Assembly: GCA_964580315.1 (NCBI GenBank)
Contig: CAZOKH010000004.1
Span: 16,245 to 80,244, forward strand
From: CAZOKH01 sp964580315
GTDB lineage: Bacteria; Chloroflexota; Anaerolineae; Anaerolineales; Anaerolineaceae
DNA: 64,000 bases
Direction of reading: 5' to 3'
Part shown: positions 1 through 7,691 of the stretch, piece by piece
Position numbering within the stretch: the stretch's first letter is position 1
Layout: every line of letters begins with the position of its first letter
The notes under the pieces: generated by a model
What the model was told of the DNA's origin: nothing
Databases searched by the model: none
What the model saw: the letters and a program-made list of their open reading frames with translations, nothing else
Program-made: the position numbers and the translations under genes

Positions 1-214
1 TGCCTTCAGTGATGGCGTTAATAACAATTGTGGTACCGTGGACAAAAGACACAAACTCACTGGGTGAAATTTGACTGGCGTTAATAACATCCATGACACC
101 TTTTTCAAATTGACCGGGAGTTGTATGGCTTTTGGCTGTACCCACCTTTCCATCCTGTGTCACATACACAAGGTCTGTAAAGGTTCCTCCAATATCTGTT
201 GCGACTCTTATCAT
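1..214 (-). CDS. Hydantoinase A/oxoprolinase-type protein, N-terminal part (cut by window edge)
   Basis: Only the first 71 codons are in the window; the gene runs off the left edge. The product begins MIRVATDIGGTFTDLVYV, the classic start of the HyuA (N-methylhydantoinase/acetone carboxylase beta) family. This is an actin-like ATPase fold in which DIGGTFTD is the phosphate-binding loop. A second family motif, HGTTIVINAI, follows at about residues 57-66. The ATG at 214 has a GGAGG ribosome site four bases upstream. It starts 65 bases after the dipeptide-importer ATPase gene on the same strand, so it is probably the next gene of that operon. Family members hydrolyse cyclic amides such as hydantoins or 5-oxoproline with ATP, usually with a HyuB subunit. 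The substrate cannot be told from this fragment. Confidence 0.85.
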   Translation of the reverse strand, partial: MIRVATDIGGTFTDLVYVTQDGKVGTAKSHTTPGQFEKGVMDVINASQISPSEFVSFVHGTTIVINAITEG

Positions 215-279
215 GGTACCTCCAGAAGAAGATTAGATTTTGTAATGCTTGGCAATCATGGCGGTTGAGAAAAGCCCGC

Positions 280-1257
280 CTATTGTTTTGAGAACAAATG
301 GCATCGAACGGTGTGTCCCGGCGCCTGGCTAACCATAACCGGGTCTATCTGGCGGCAAACATCCTTCACAAACGGGCAGCGGGTGTTGAAGCTGCATCCG
401 GTGGGAATATTTACCGGGCTGGGAATCTCTCCTTTTGAGATGACTTTTTGTGGTTTGAGGCTTTCTTCTTCGTCAGAAATTACCGGTATCGAAGATAGAA
501 GCATCTGTGTGTAAGGATGGAGCGGATTGCTGAAAAAATCTGCTGTTTCTGCAATTTCACAAATTTTTCCCAGGTACATAATCGCCACTCTTGAGGCGAC
601 GTTCCGCATTAAACTCAAGTCGTGAGTAATAAACAGGTAACTCAGGTTGAATTCTTTTTGCAAGCGCAGCAGCAGGTTGATTACCTTGGCCTGCACCGAT
701 ACATCCAGCGCCGATGTGGGTTCATCCAGGATCACCAATGAGGGATCAGTGGCTAGCGCCCTGGTGATGGCGATGATCTGTTTTTCACCGCCGCTGAGCA
801 TGTGCGGGTATTTGTACATATACTCCGGCGGCATATCTACAATATCCAGCAGGCGGATGGTCTCTTCCAGGATGTTTTTTTGCGGTTGGTGCAGCCGCAA
901 TGGCATTTCCAGAATATCTTTAATGGTGCGGCGTGGGTTTAAGGATGAACCGGGATCCTGGTAAACAATTTGAATTTCTTTTTTGTGTTTAAGCAGTCTC
1001 TTCCCGTTTTTTAAATACAGGTCTTCTCCGCGGAACAGGATATTTCCGGATGTGGGAGAGTACATGCCAATGGTGGTGTAGGCAACCGTGCTTTTTCCTG
1101 ATCCCGATTCACCAACCAGTCCTAGCGTTTCGCCTTCTCGCATTGAAAACGAGACGCCGTCGATTGCTTTGACAGTTGTTGGGGCTTTGTTCAATCCGCC
1201 TGAGTGCCCTACAACAAAATATTTTTTTAGATCATTGACTGTTAAGATTTCATTCAT
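280..1257 (-). CDS. Dipeptide/oligopeptide ABC importer ATPase (DppF/OppF type)
   Basis: 325 aa cytoplasmic ATPase, one of the pair that powers the importer encoded upstream. The Walker A motif GESGSGKST lies at residues 49-57, the signature LSGGEKQ at 154-160 and Walker B VILDEP at 175-180. The C-terminal oligopeptide-transporter extension with its GCSFNTRCPF cysteine motif is present near the end. Length is normal for DppF/OppF. It is the last transporter gene of the operon: the DppD-type gene ends 24 bases upstream, and the hydantoinase-like gene follows 65 bases downstream. Substrate specificity lies with the binding protein, so peptide import is a family-level assignment. Nickel or opine uptake is also known for this family. 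Confidence 0.93.
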   Translation of the reverse strand: MNEILTVNDLKKYFVVGHSGGLNKAPTTVKAIDGVSFSMREGETLGLVGESGSGKSTVAYTTIGMYSPTSGNILFRGEDLYLKNGKRLLKHKKEIQIVYQDPGSSLNPRRTIKDILEMPLRLHQPQKNILEETIRLLDIVDMPPEYMYKYPHMLSGGEKQIIAITRALATDPSLVILDEPTSALDVSVQAKVINLLLRLQKEFNLSYLFITHDLSLMRNVASRVAIMYLGKICEIAETADFFSNPLHPYTQMLLSSIPVISDEEESLKPQKVISKGEIPSPVNIPTGCSFNTRCPFVKDVCRQIDPVMVSQAPGHTVRCHLFSKQ

Positions 1258-1281
1258 ATCGTATGCCTAATTTTTTGTGAG

Positions 1282-2280
1282 TCATGAGCTGCTTTTGCCT
1301 TTATATAGGAAGCAGGCAACCTCGTGATCTTCATCGAGACGATAAGCGGGCGGCTTTTCGGTTTTGCAAATGGCCATAGCTGATGGGCAGCGCGGGTGGA
1401 AACGACACCCGGAAGGTGGATTGAGATAATCGGGAATCCTTCCCGGAATGCCGCTGGCAATGCCGCCGCCTGTCAATCGCGGCACAGTGCTGATCAGCCC
1501 CCTGGTATAAGGGTGAGCAGGATTGCTGAATAATTTGCCGGTGCAGGCAACTTCCACGATATCACCCGCATACATGACATAAACGCGATCGGTCATCTCG
1601 CGCACGATGCCCAGAGAATGGGTGATGAAAATGACCGAGGTGTTCTTCTCTTCTACCAGTTTGCGAAGCAAGCGCAGAACCTGATCCTGAATGGTCACAT
1701 CCAGTGATGTGCCCGGTTCATCTGCGATCAACAATTCGGGGCGGGTGGCCAATGCCATGCCGATACACACGCGTTGGCGCATACCGCCGCTCAATTGACT
1801 GGGATAGCTTTTTAGCAAACGTTCGGGGTCGGCCAACGCCACTTCTTGCAGCGCGGCAATAGACCGTTGGTGTATTTCCTGTTTCGATAGCTCATTTGGA
1901 TTTTTGCCGGCGTGCTGAATGACTGCCTGTAATTGTTCGCCAATGGTGAAAACTGGGTTAAGGGCTGCGGTGGGGTCCTGGAAGATCATGGAAATGCCCT
2001 GCCCGCGCACACGATTGAGATCATTCATTCCCATGGTGAGAAGGTTTTGGCCTTTGAAGTAGATTTCACCCCCGGATACAATGGCTGGCGGCATGGGCAG
2101 CACGCGCAAAATGGCTTTCATGGTGGTGGTTTTTCCGCAGCCGGTTTCACCCACCAGGCCAACTTTCTCACCTGCATGCATGTGAAAATTTATGCCATCA
2201 ATCACTTTTAGCTGGCCGCCGTAAACTTTGAAGTTGACGTGTAAGTTTTTAATATCGAGCAATAATGAATTTGAGGACAT
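1282..2280 (-). CDS. Dipeptide/oligopeptide ABC importer ATPase (DppD/OppD type)
   Basis: 332 aa cytoplasmic ATPase, partner of the DppF-type subunit. Walker A GETGCGKTT is at residues 44-52, signature LSGGMRQR near residue 160 and Walker B LLIADEP about 20 residues later. The C-terminal cysteine motif GCRFHPRCP typical of OppD/DppD is present. The ATG at 2280 is only two bases after the stop of the DppC-type permease, so the genes are tightly coupled. The two ATPases bind the two inner-membrane permeases encoded just upstream. Nothing unusual is seen in length or motifs. Peptide uptake is inferred from family and operon order. Confidence 0.94.
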   Translation of the reverse strand: MSSNSLLLDIKNLHVNFKVYGGQLKVIDGINFHMHAGEKVGLVGETGCGKTTTMKAILRVLPMPPAIVSGGEIYFKGQNLLTMGMNDLNRVRGQGISMIFQDPTAALNPVFTIGEQLQAVIQHAGKNPNELSKQEIHQRSIAALQEVALADPERLLKSYPSQLSGGMRQRVCIGMALATRPELLIADEPGTSLDVTIQDQVLRLLRKLVEEKNTSVIFITHSLGIVREMTDRVYVMYAGDIVEVACTGKLFSNPAHPYTRGLISTVPRLTGGGIASGIPGRIPDYLNPPSGCRFHPRCPSAMAICKTEKPPAYRLDEDHEVACFLYKGKSSS

Positions 2281-2282
2281 AA

Positions 2283-3215
2283 TCAGTTCTCCTGAGCTGC
2301 AAACATATCTCTGACGCCATCACCCAGAAGATTGAAACCAAGCACAACCACAACAATTGCCAGGGCGGGGAATAATACTATCCACCATTGGTCCGGCAAA
2401 TAACGCGCGCCGTCTGAAATCATGGTGCCCAGGCTGGGTTCGGGGGGTTGAATGCCCAACCCCACAAAACTGAGCATGGAGCCAATGATGATCACCCAGG
2501 CGATATCGAGGCTGATTTTGGTGAGAATTGGCGAAACGGTATTCGGTAAGATTTCCCGGAAGAGAATGTGAGCGGTGCTTGCACCGGTTACCTCCGCAGC
2601 ACTGACAAAGTATTCATTGCGCAGCGCCACGGTAAGGCCGTAAACCAGCCTGGTGTACCAGGGCCACCACATTAATGAAACAGCCATCATGCCATTCCAT
2701 AGATTTGGTTCCAGCACTGAAGCAACCGCCAGGGCTAAAATTAGCGGGGGCACAGCCAGGAAAATATCCGTGGTGCGCATGATGACGGTGTCAATCCATG
2801 TTCCCTTGTAATAACCGGCCAACAGCCCGAGAAAAACACCCGGGGGCACAACCAGTGCCAGAACGACGATACCCATTAATAAGGATGACCGCAGGCCGAA
2901 AATGATTCGGCTGAGAATATCGCGGCCAATTTGATCAGTTCCAAAGGGATGTTCAAAGCAGGGGGAAATTTTGGCGTTGGCAAAGTCAGTGAACGGACCG
3001 GCGTGTTCCGGGTAGGGGGCTACCAGGGGGGCAAAAATTGCCAATAATATAACCAGTATGACCGTGGCCACACCGATGACGGACATGGGATTTCGTGAAA
3101 ATTTGTACCAGGAACGCCCGATGTGATGGCGTTTTGATTCGCGTTCCAACTGCCTGATTTCTTGAATCGTCATTGCCCCGGCTTGATTATGATTCGAGAC
3201 ATTTTCTTCAATCAT
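2283..3215 (-). CDS. Dipeptide/oligopeptide ABC importer permease (DppC type)
   Basis: 310 aa inner-membrane permease. It has a hydrophilic cytoplasmic N-terminus of about 45 residues, a first membrane segment near residues 47-67, then the DppC/OppC extracellular loop with FGTDQIGRDILSR, and about five more membrane segments. The cytoplasmic coupling region (around residues 200-230, with AAEVTGAS) contacts the ATPases in this family. The ATG at 3215 follows the DppB-type stop by 24 bases. Order binding protein, B, C, D, F matches the standard dpp/opp operon. Function as one half of the translocation pore is established for the family; the solute is not known. Confidence 0.94.
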   Translation of the reverse strand: MIEENVSNHNQAGAMTIQEIRQLERESKRHHIGRSWYKFSRNPMSVIGVATVILVILLAIFAPLVAPYPEHAGPFTDFANAKISPCFEHPFGTDQIGRDILSRIIFGLRSSLLMGIVVLALVVPPGVFLGLLAGYYKGTWIDTVIMRTTDIFLAVPPLILALAVASVLEPNLWNGMMAVSLMWWPWYTRLVYGLTVALRNEYFVSAAEVTGASTAHILFREILPNTVSPILTKISLDIAWVIIIGSMLSFVGLGIQPPEPSLGTMISDGARYLPDQWWIVLFPALAIVVVVLGFNLLGDGVRDMFAAQEN

Positions 3216-3239
3216 GCTAATTCCTTGAACCTTTCATCA

Positions 3240-4253
3240 TTAGGACAATCGAATTCTGGGGTCGAGTTTGGCAACAATGATGTCGACAATGATGTTGACG
3301 ATCACGAAAACCATGCCCAACACCAGGATTACAGCCGAGATGCCGTTTAGGTCTTTGTTCAGCATGGCACTCATTCCATAGCGCGCCAGGCCGGGCCAGT
3401 TGAAAACCAGCTCAACCAGAAATGCGACGCTGAAAGTCGATGCGATATCCAAACCCAAAATCGAGATCGTCGGGATCAGGGAGGGTTTTAAGAGAAAACG
3501 CCCCATTACCATTTTCTCTGGAATACCGAGTGCTCTTTCAGAAGCGATGTAATCTTTTCCCAGGTTGTCTGCCATGGATGAGCGTGTGATGCGCGCTTCC
3601 TGTGCGATTGAACCCATTGCAAGCGACAGCGAGGGCAAAAGCAGGTGTTTCAAGGCATCTATAAATGTGGCAAATTGTCCTGCCAGCAAAGCGTCAATCG
3701 TAATAAGCCCTGTGATCAGGGGCGGCACGGGCGTGTTTTCGCTAACACGGCCGATAATTGGCAGCCAGTTGAGGGTGAAACCAAATAGCAGGATGAAAAG
3801 GATGGCAAATACAAAAGAGGGCGTCACAATTCCGGCATAGGAGAACAGGCGCACGATGTTATCAATCCAGGTGTCTTTATAGCGGGCAGAAAGGATGCCC
3901 AGGCCGATGCCGCCGAAAGCTGAAAGCATGCCGGAAAAAAGCACAAGCTCCAGTGATGCCGGGAAAAATTCTTTAATATCGGTTGTAACCGGGCGTTGGG
4001 TGATCAGTGAAAGGCCAAAATCTCCCTGCACTGCATCTCCCAACCAGTACCCATATTGAACATAAATGGGCTCATTCAGGTGCATTTGCTCGCGAAGCCG
4101 GTCAACAACCCACTGCGGTGCGCGCGCGCCAACGGCCATCCGAGCCGGATCTCCTGGCATAACCCTGGCGATTAAAAAGATCACAATCGAAAGACCGAGA
4201 AGTACAAAAACGGAATAGATAATCCGTCGAACTAGAAAGTTAAACATTGACAT
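3240..4253 (-). CDS. Dipeptide/oligopeptide ABC importer permease (DppB type)
   Basis: 337 aa inner-membrane permease with the DppB hallmark N-terminus (one membrane segment followed by a PGDPAR loop) and about six membrane segments. The EAA-like coupling loop around residues 230-260 includes ERALGIP. It pairs with the DppC-type subunit. I take the ATG at 4253; a second ATG two codons in is equally possible, and an AAGGTAG-like ribosome site lies upstream. The gene is separated from the binding-protein gene by 160 bases that carry a long hairpin, which probably sets different expression levels for the binding protein and the membrane parts. Confidence in the family is high. Confidence 0.94.
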   Translation of the reverse strand: MSMFNFLVRRIIYSVFVLLGLSIVIFLIARVMPGDPARMAVGARAPQWVVDRLREQMHLNEPIYVQYGYWLGDAVQGDFGLSLITQRPVTTDIKEFFPASLELVLFSGMLSAFGGIGLGILSARYKDTWIDNIVRLFSYAGIVTPSFVFAILFILLFGFTLNWLPIIGRVSENTPVPPLITGLITIDALLAGQFATFIDALKHLLLPSLSLAMGSIAQEARITRSSMADNLGKDYIASERALGIPEKMVMGRFLLKPSLIPTISILGLDIASTFSVAFLVELVFNWPGLARYGMSAMLNKDLNGISAVILVLGMVFVIVNIIVDIIVAKLDPRIRLS

Positions 4254-4300
4254 GTATCAACTACCTTTTACCCATAGAATTGCATTGATCGGTGTATTGT

Positions 4301-4351
4301 GGGGATAGCTCTCGAAGGATTGTGTTGAACAATCACTTCGAGAGCATCCCC
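4301..4351 (-). promoter_or_regulatory. Long intercistronic hairpin between binding protein and permease genes
   Basis: GGGGAT (4301-4306), GCTCTCGAAG (4308-4317) and GATTGT (4318-4323) pair with ACAATC (4329-4334), CTTCGAGAGC (4336-4345) and ATCCCC (4346-4351). This gives a 22-pair stem with one unpaired A on each side and a five-base loop. No long U run follows, so it looks more like a processing or stabilising stem than a full terminator. In importer operons such stems often protect the binding-protein mRNA and reduce downstream expression; that role is inferred here. Confidence 0.75.
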
Positions 4352-4413
4352 GGCAGACTTGTTTTTCAAACGATTATGGATACGTTTGAAATTTGCCTAT
4401 TTTTGCATTTGGA

Positions 4414-6099
4414 TTATGGGCAATTCACTGAGATATCAGGTGCGAAGAAATAGTAACCCATGATGGCGCTTGTCTCTTCGCTGGCGGCAGGCCAGGTGAC
4501 GCATGTGCGGTAAGCGTGTTTTTCCACCTGGTCATAAATCCACAAAGATGCTGCATTTTCAGCTAATTTTGCCTGAATAGGTCCATATTTGGCGAAACGT
4601 TCTTCGTTGTCAATCGTGCCCAGGGCATCATCAATGGCAGCATCCAGTTCAGCATCTTGCAGCCATTCAACCTGCTGCCAGGTTCCGGTGGTGGAAGAGT
4701 GATAACGCTGTTTCAGCATTAAGCCGGCTTCAGGTAGATCGGCAGAGACATAAATGGTGGCGATGGACGGGCTGGTTTCCAACTTGCTGGTATTTTCAAC
4801 CAGGCTCAGCCATGGTACTTTGGAAATCTCTACCTTCATGCCAATTTCTGCCATATTCGATTGGAACAGGAGCGCCCATTTCTCTTCATCGGGGACTTCT
4901 GCCACCCACTGCAGCTTGATGGGATAGTTGGCAATATCATCGGCGTATTTGCATTTTGCAAGTTCTTCTTTGGCTTTGTCCAAATCGCGTTTGTATGTGA
5001 ACACGTTCGGGTCGTGTCCGGCCACAGTGGCTGGAACTGGCCCAACCATTTGCTTGGTGCCAGGCCATTCCAGGCTCACAGCAGTATCATAATCGAAAGC
5101 GTAGTTGATTGCCCGGCGGCAATGCACGTCATCGGTGGGGGCTAAACGATTGTTAACCATGTAATAGAAAGACGTAAGTGATGGAAGCGCTGCGACTTTC
5201 AAACCGTCAATTTTCTCCAAAGCCTGATAAGCCTCGAAAGATTGCCATTGATCGGAGATATCCAATTCTTTGTTTTGCAGCATGCTGCGAATGGTTGCGG
5301 CTTCAGTGGTGCCAATGAAGCGCACTTCTTCGGGAGCGCCTTCGGCGAATTCACCCCACCAGTCGGCATTCTTTTCCATTAACAGGTATTGCTCCAGCGG
5401 GAATTCTTTGACCTTGTAGGGGCCGGAGCCAGCATCGTTTGTTTGCAGCCATTCTTTGGCAAAGTCGCCAAACTCTCCATAGGGGCCGTCGGGTTTGATG
5501 TTTTCACGAACCAGGGTCTCATCAACAACGAACAATCTCACCAGGCTGGGCAGGAACAAGGCGCTGGGCTGGCTCAGTGTGAACATCACTGTGGCATCAT
5601 CGGAAGCGGTCACGGATTCGACGCCGGATGTCACCAGGTAGGCAAAACCTTCGCCGATGGTTTTCAGGCGGTCATAGCTGAATACAACATCGCTTGCTTT
5701 GACCGGATTTCCGCTGTGGAATTTGGCATCCTGCCTGAGGTGGAATGTCCAGGTTAATCCATCTTCCGAGGTTTCCCATTTTTCAGCCAACCAGGGATCA
5801 ACCAACCCTTCAGCATTGGGGAACACCAGGGTGTCGTACAGGTTAATCATGGACGACGAACTGGCATAATCATTCCCTACTGCTGGATCAATCCGGTTAG
5901 GCCATGAGAATGTGGCTCTCAGGACTTTTGAGGATGCATCGGCGGAAGGTTGGGATGCATCAGAGGCGGGTGCTTCTGAATCCGATTCGGCAGCCGCAGG
6001 TGAATCGGGCGACGCCGGGGTGGCCGCTGGAGAACAACTGGCAAGCAACAGGCTGACCAGAAGAACAGCGACAAAAATGAGTTGAAATTTTTGTTTCAT
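4414..6099 (-). CDS. ABC importer substrate-binding lipoprotein, family 5 (DppA/OppA type)
   Basis: 561 aa exported lipoprotein that captures the solute for the importer encoded downstream. The signal peptide (MKQKFQLIFV, then a hydrophobic core) ends in a lipobox with Cys22 (LLLASC). A linker rich in Ser, Ala, Pro and Asp (about residues 23-55) follows, then the mature family 5 fold. Family hallmarks include WxFHLRQDAKFHSGNPVKA near residue 125, where the nucleotide sequence also reads clearly. Size fits DppA/OppA. The start at 6099 has an AAGGAGAG ribosome site. It is the first gene of the dpp-type operon and would be translated in the largest amount. The ligand could be a peptide or another small amide; the adjacent hydantoinase-like gene makes cyclic or modified amino acids possible. 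Confidence 0.93.
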   Translation of the reverse strand: MKQKFQLIFVAVLLVSLLLASCSPAATPASPDSPAAAESDSEAPASDASQPSADASSKVLRATFSWPNRIDPAVGNDYASSSSMINLYDTLVFPNAEGLVDPWLAEKWETSEDGLTWTFHLRQDAKFHSGNPVKASDVVFSYDRLKTIGEGFAYLVTSGVESVTASDDATVMFTLSQPSALFLPSLVRLFVVDETLVRENIKPDGPYGEFGDFAKEWLQTNDAGSGPYKVKEFPLEQYLLMEKNADWWGEFAEGAPEEVRFIGTTEAATIRSMLQNKELDISDQWQSFEAYQALEKIDGLKVAALPSLTSFYYMVNNRLAPTDDVHCRRAINYAFDYDTAVSLEWPGTKQMVGPVPATVAGHDPNVFTYKRDLDKAKEELAKCKYADDIANYPIKLQWVAEVPDEEKWALLFQSNMAEIGMKVEISKVPWLSLVENTSKLETSPSIATIYVSADLPEAGLMLKQRYHSSTTGTWQQVEWLQDAELDAAIDDALGTIDNEERFAKYGPIQAKLAENAASLWIYDQVEKHAYRTCVTWPAASEETSAIMGYYFFAPDISVNCP

Positions 6100-6161
6100 G
6101 ATCTCTCCTTCTCTTTTTTTGGCGAATTTTTAAATTGAGAATCAGTTCCATTGCAGAATTG

Positions 6162-6186
6162 AACCTGATCCTCTGGAACACAGGTT
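6162..6186. promoter_or_regulatory. Inverted repeat upstream of dpp-type operon, possible operator
   Basis: AACCTG (6162-6167) and CAGGTT (6181-6186) form an inverted repeat with 13 bases between them. It lies 63-87 bases upstream of the binding-protein start and between that gene and the XRE-cupin genes. The spacing would suit a dimeric helix-turn-helix regulator such as the XRE-cupin proteins. No convincing -35/-10 pair was found around it, so this is only a candidate. Confidence 0.35.
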
Positions 6187-6245
6187 AAGAGAACACCGAA
6201 AAAATTTTGAGTTTTACAGTTTGCTGAATTTATTTCATGTGTGCG

Positions 6246-6797
6246 CTAACGATTTTCATATGAGGCGACTCTTCCCCAGATGAACACACACGCTTCATTA
6301 ACTGTATTACTCCAAGACCGGGTCTGGTAGGCATCAATGTGAAGGCTATCATTTGCGGCAATGTTAAATATTTCTTCACCGACGTGAATTGTTAAGTTTC
6401 CTGTTGTCACCAGATAAAATTCTTCACCAAAGAATGGCTCAAGTGGATCAGAATTGGTCTGTGGTTGAAGTGTTACGATTGAAACCTCAAAAGCCCTGCT
6501 GCTTGATTCGGGGGTCAGGAAGTTTTGTGTTACGGAAGGTATGTTTTTTGTCCTGGCATTCCCTTTTGTTGCTCGTTTGATATAGGCGGCTTCCGTGTCG
6601 GTTTCAAAAAAATAGCGAATTTCAACATCCAGCGCTTTTGCAATTTCAATCAATGTCGGTAGTGAAGGTGCGGTTTTGTTATGCTCTATTTGCGATAAAT
6701 GGCTGGCAGAGAGATTGACTTTTAAACCCAGTTCGGTTAACGTCAAGCCTTTTTCGCTGCGCAAATCTTTAATCCGTTCACCTATATTCTCAATCAA
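6246..6797 (-). CDS. XRE-family regulator with C-terminal cupin domain (first of tandem pair)
   Basis: 183 aa. An XRE/Cro-type helix-turn-helix fills residues 6-65 (IGERIKDLRSEKGLTLTELG, then LSASHLSQIE as recognition region). A cupin barrel occupies about residues 105-180. Proteins of this build act as DNA-binding regulators that sense a small ligand with the cupin, often controlling amino acid, polyamine or peptide use. The likely start is the TTG at 6797, with GAGGTGG seven bases upstream. The gene lies between a second XRE-cupin gene and the dpp-type operon on the same strand, so control of that operon is likely but inferred. The ligand is unknown. Confidence 0.88.
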   Translation of the reverse strand: MIENIGERIKDLRSEKGLTLTELGLKVNLSASHLSQIEHNKTAPSLPTLIEIAKALDVEIRYFFETDTEAAYIKRATKGNARTKNIPSVTQNFLTPESSSRAFEVSIVTLQPQTNSDPLEPFFGEEFYLVTTGNLTIHVGEEIFNIAANDSLHIDAYQTRSWSNTVNEACVFIWGRVASYENR

Positions 6798-6845
6798 ATA
6801 TTGCCACCTCGGAACTTACTATTTGTTTGGTTGGTGAAATCCCTA

Positions 6846-7409
6846 TTAGAAGAATGAGGGAGAAACAATAGAGAGTGCAATAGCAGGTTTGTTATTCAAG
6901 TTTTCCATTCGGTGTTTATGGGTCGATTTGTAGTACGCGCTGTCTCCAGGGTAAAGATCATAAAAGGAGTTGCCTACCCATAATCTTAAAACACCATCCA
7001 GGATGTAGAAAAATTCTTCACCATTATGGCTGCGCAGTTCATCTGTCGGCAATGCCATATTGGACGGACTTATTGTCAGCAAGAAAGCACTGATTGCTGA
7101 ATGACTGAATTTTGTAGAAAGCGGTGAATAGGTAATAGACGATCCCTCAAAGTGAAAACTCTCCCGATTCCCACTTCGTGTTACTTTGGATGCGTTTATT
7201 ATTTTAGGAAAAAAATCAGTAACAGGGACACCCAGGGCTTCACTGATTGCGTACAGTGTGGTTATGGAGGGGATGGCTTTGAAGTTCTCTACTTGCGAAA
7301 TGAAACTGGGAGTACAACCAGTCATCTCTGCCAGTTCGTCCAGTTTTAACCCCTGCTTTTGACGATGTTCTTTTATGATCTGCCCGATAAAAGTAATCGT
7401 TGTGTCCAT
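6846..7409 (-). CDS. XRE-family regulator with C-terminal cupin domain (second of tandem pair)
   Basis: 187 aa with the same architecture as its neighbour: XRE helix-turn-helix at about residues 8-67 (GLKLDELAEMTGCTPSFISQ) and a cupin at about 110-185 containing HNGEEFFYILDG, a well-kept cupin motif. It is only moderately similar to the neighbouring copy, so the pair is an old duplication or two independent relatives. The ATG at 7409 has no ribosome site. Instead a perfect-consensus promoter ends six bases upstream, which predicts a leaderless mRNA. Steady expression and control of the peptide importer are the likely roles, by position. Confidence 0.88.
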   Translation of the reverse strand: MDTTITFIGQIIKEHRQKQGLKLDELAEMTGCTPSFISQVENFKAIPSITTLYAISEALGVPVTDFFPKIINASKVTRSGNRESFHFEGSSITYSPLSTKFSHSAISAFLLTISPSNMALPTDELRSHNGEEFFYILDGVLRLWVGNSFYDLYPGDSAYYKSTHKHRMENLNNKPAIALSIVSPSFF

Positions 7410-7415
7410 CTAAAA

Positions 7416-7444
7416 ATTATATGGAGTTTAAATTATTTTGTCAA
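7416..7444 (-). promoter_or_regulatory. Perfect-consensus sigma-70 promoter for a leaderless transcript
   Basis: On the minus strand TTGACA (7444-7439) and TATAAT (7421-7416) are separated by exactly 17 bases. Six bases after the -10 box comes the ATG of the XRE-cupin gene (7409). A start site six to seven bases after the -10 box would fall on or next to the A of ATG, and no Shine-Dalgarno sequence fits. The transcript is therefore probably leaderless. Confidence 0.8.
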
Positions 7445-7592
7445 TAGTTAATATATTTAAGTGGGAACAAAATATTGTGTTGCTGCTAATTTTTTATTTA
7501 TTGCCAAATTGGCTGAAGAGAATATGATTTGCGGTCAATTTTCCAGATGGCGCCCCTGTCTGTCTGATTATAATTGATTGCAATAGGTTGGA

Positions 7593-7620
7593 TTGACAAA
7601 AAACCGTCAGGTTGCATTAT
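7593..7620 (+). promoter_or_regulatory. Candidate sigma-70 promoter for the ene-reductase gene
   Basis: TTGACA at 7593-7598 is followed after 16 bases by CATTAT (7615-7620); TATGAT at 7618-7623 is an alternative -10 box with 19 bases. It lies about 70 bases upstream of the ATG at 7692 and reads away from the XRE-cupin genes. The stretch 7445-7592 between the divergent promoters is AT-rich, and I see nothing else in it. Confidence 0.55.
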
Positions 7621-7691
7621 GATTGCTGATGAAAAGTTATTACCGACACAGCCGTAGAAAATTTAAGAGGATTGGATTGAAGGAGATTGAC

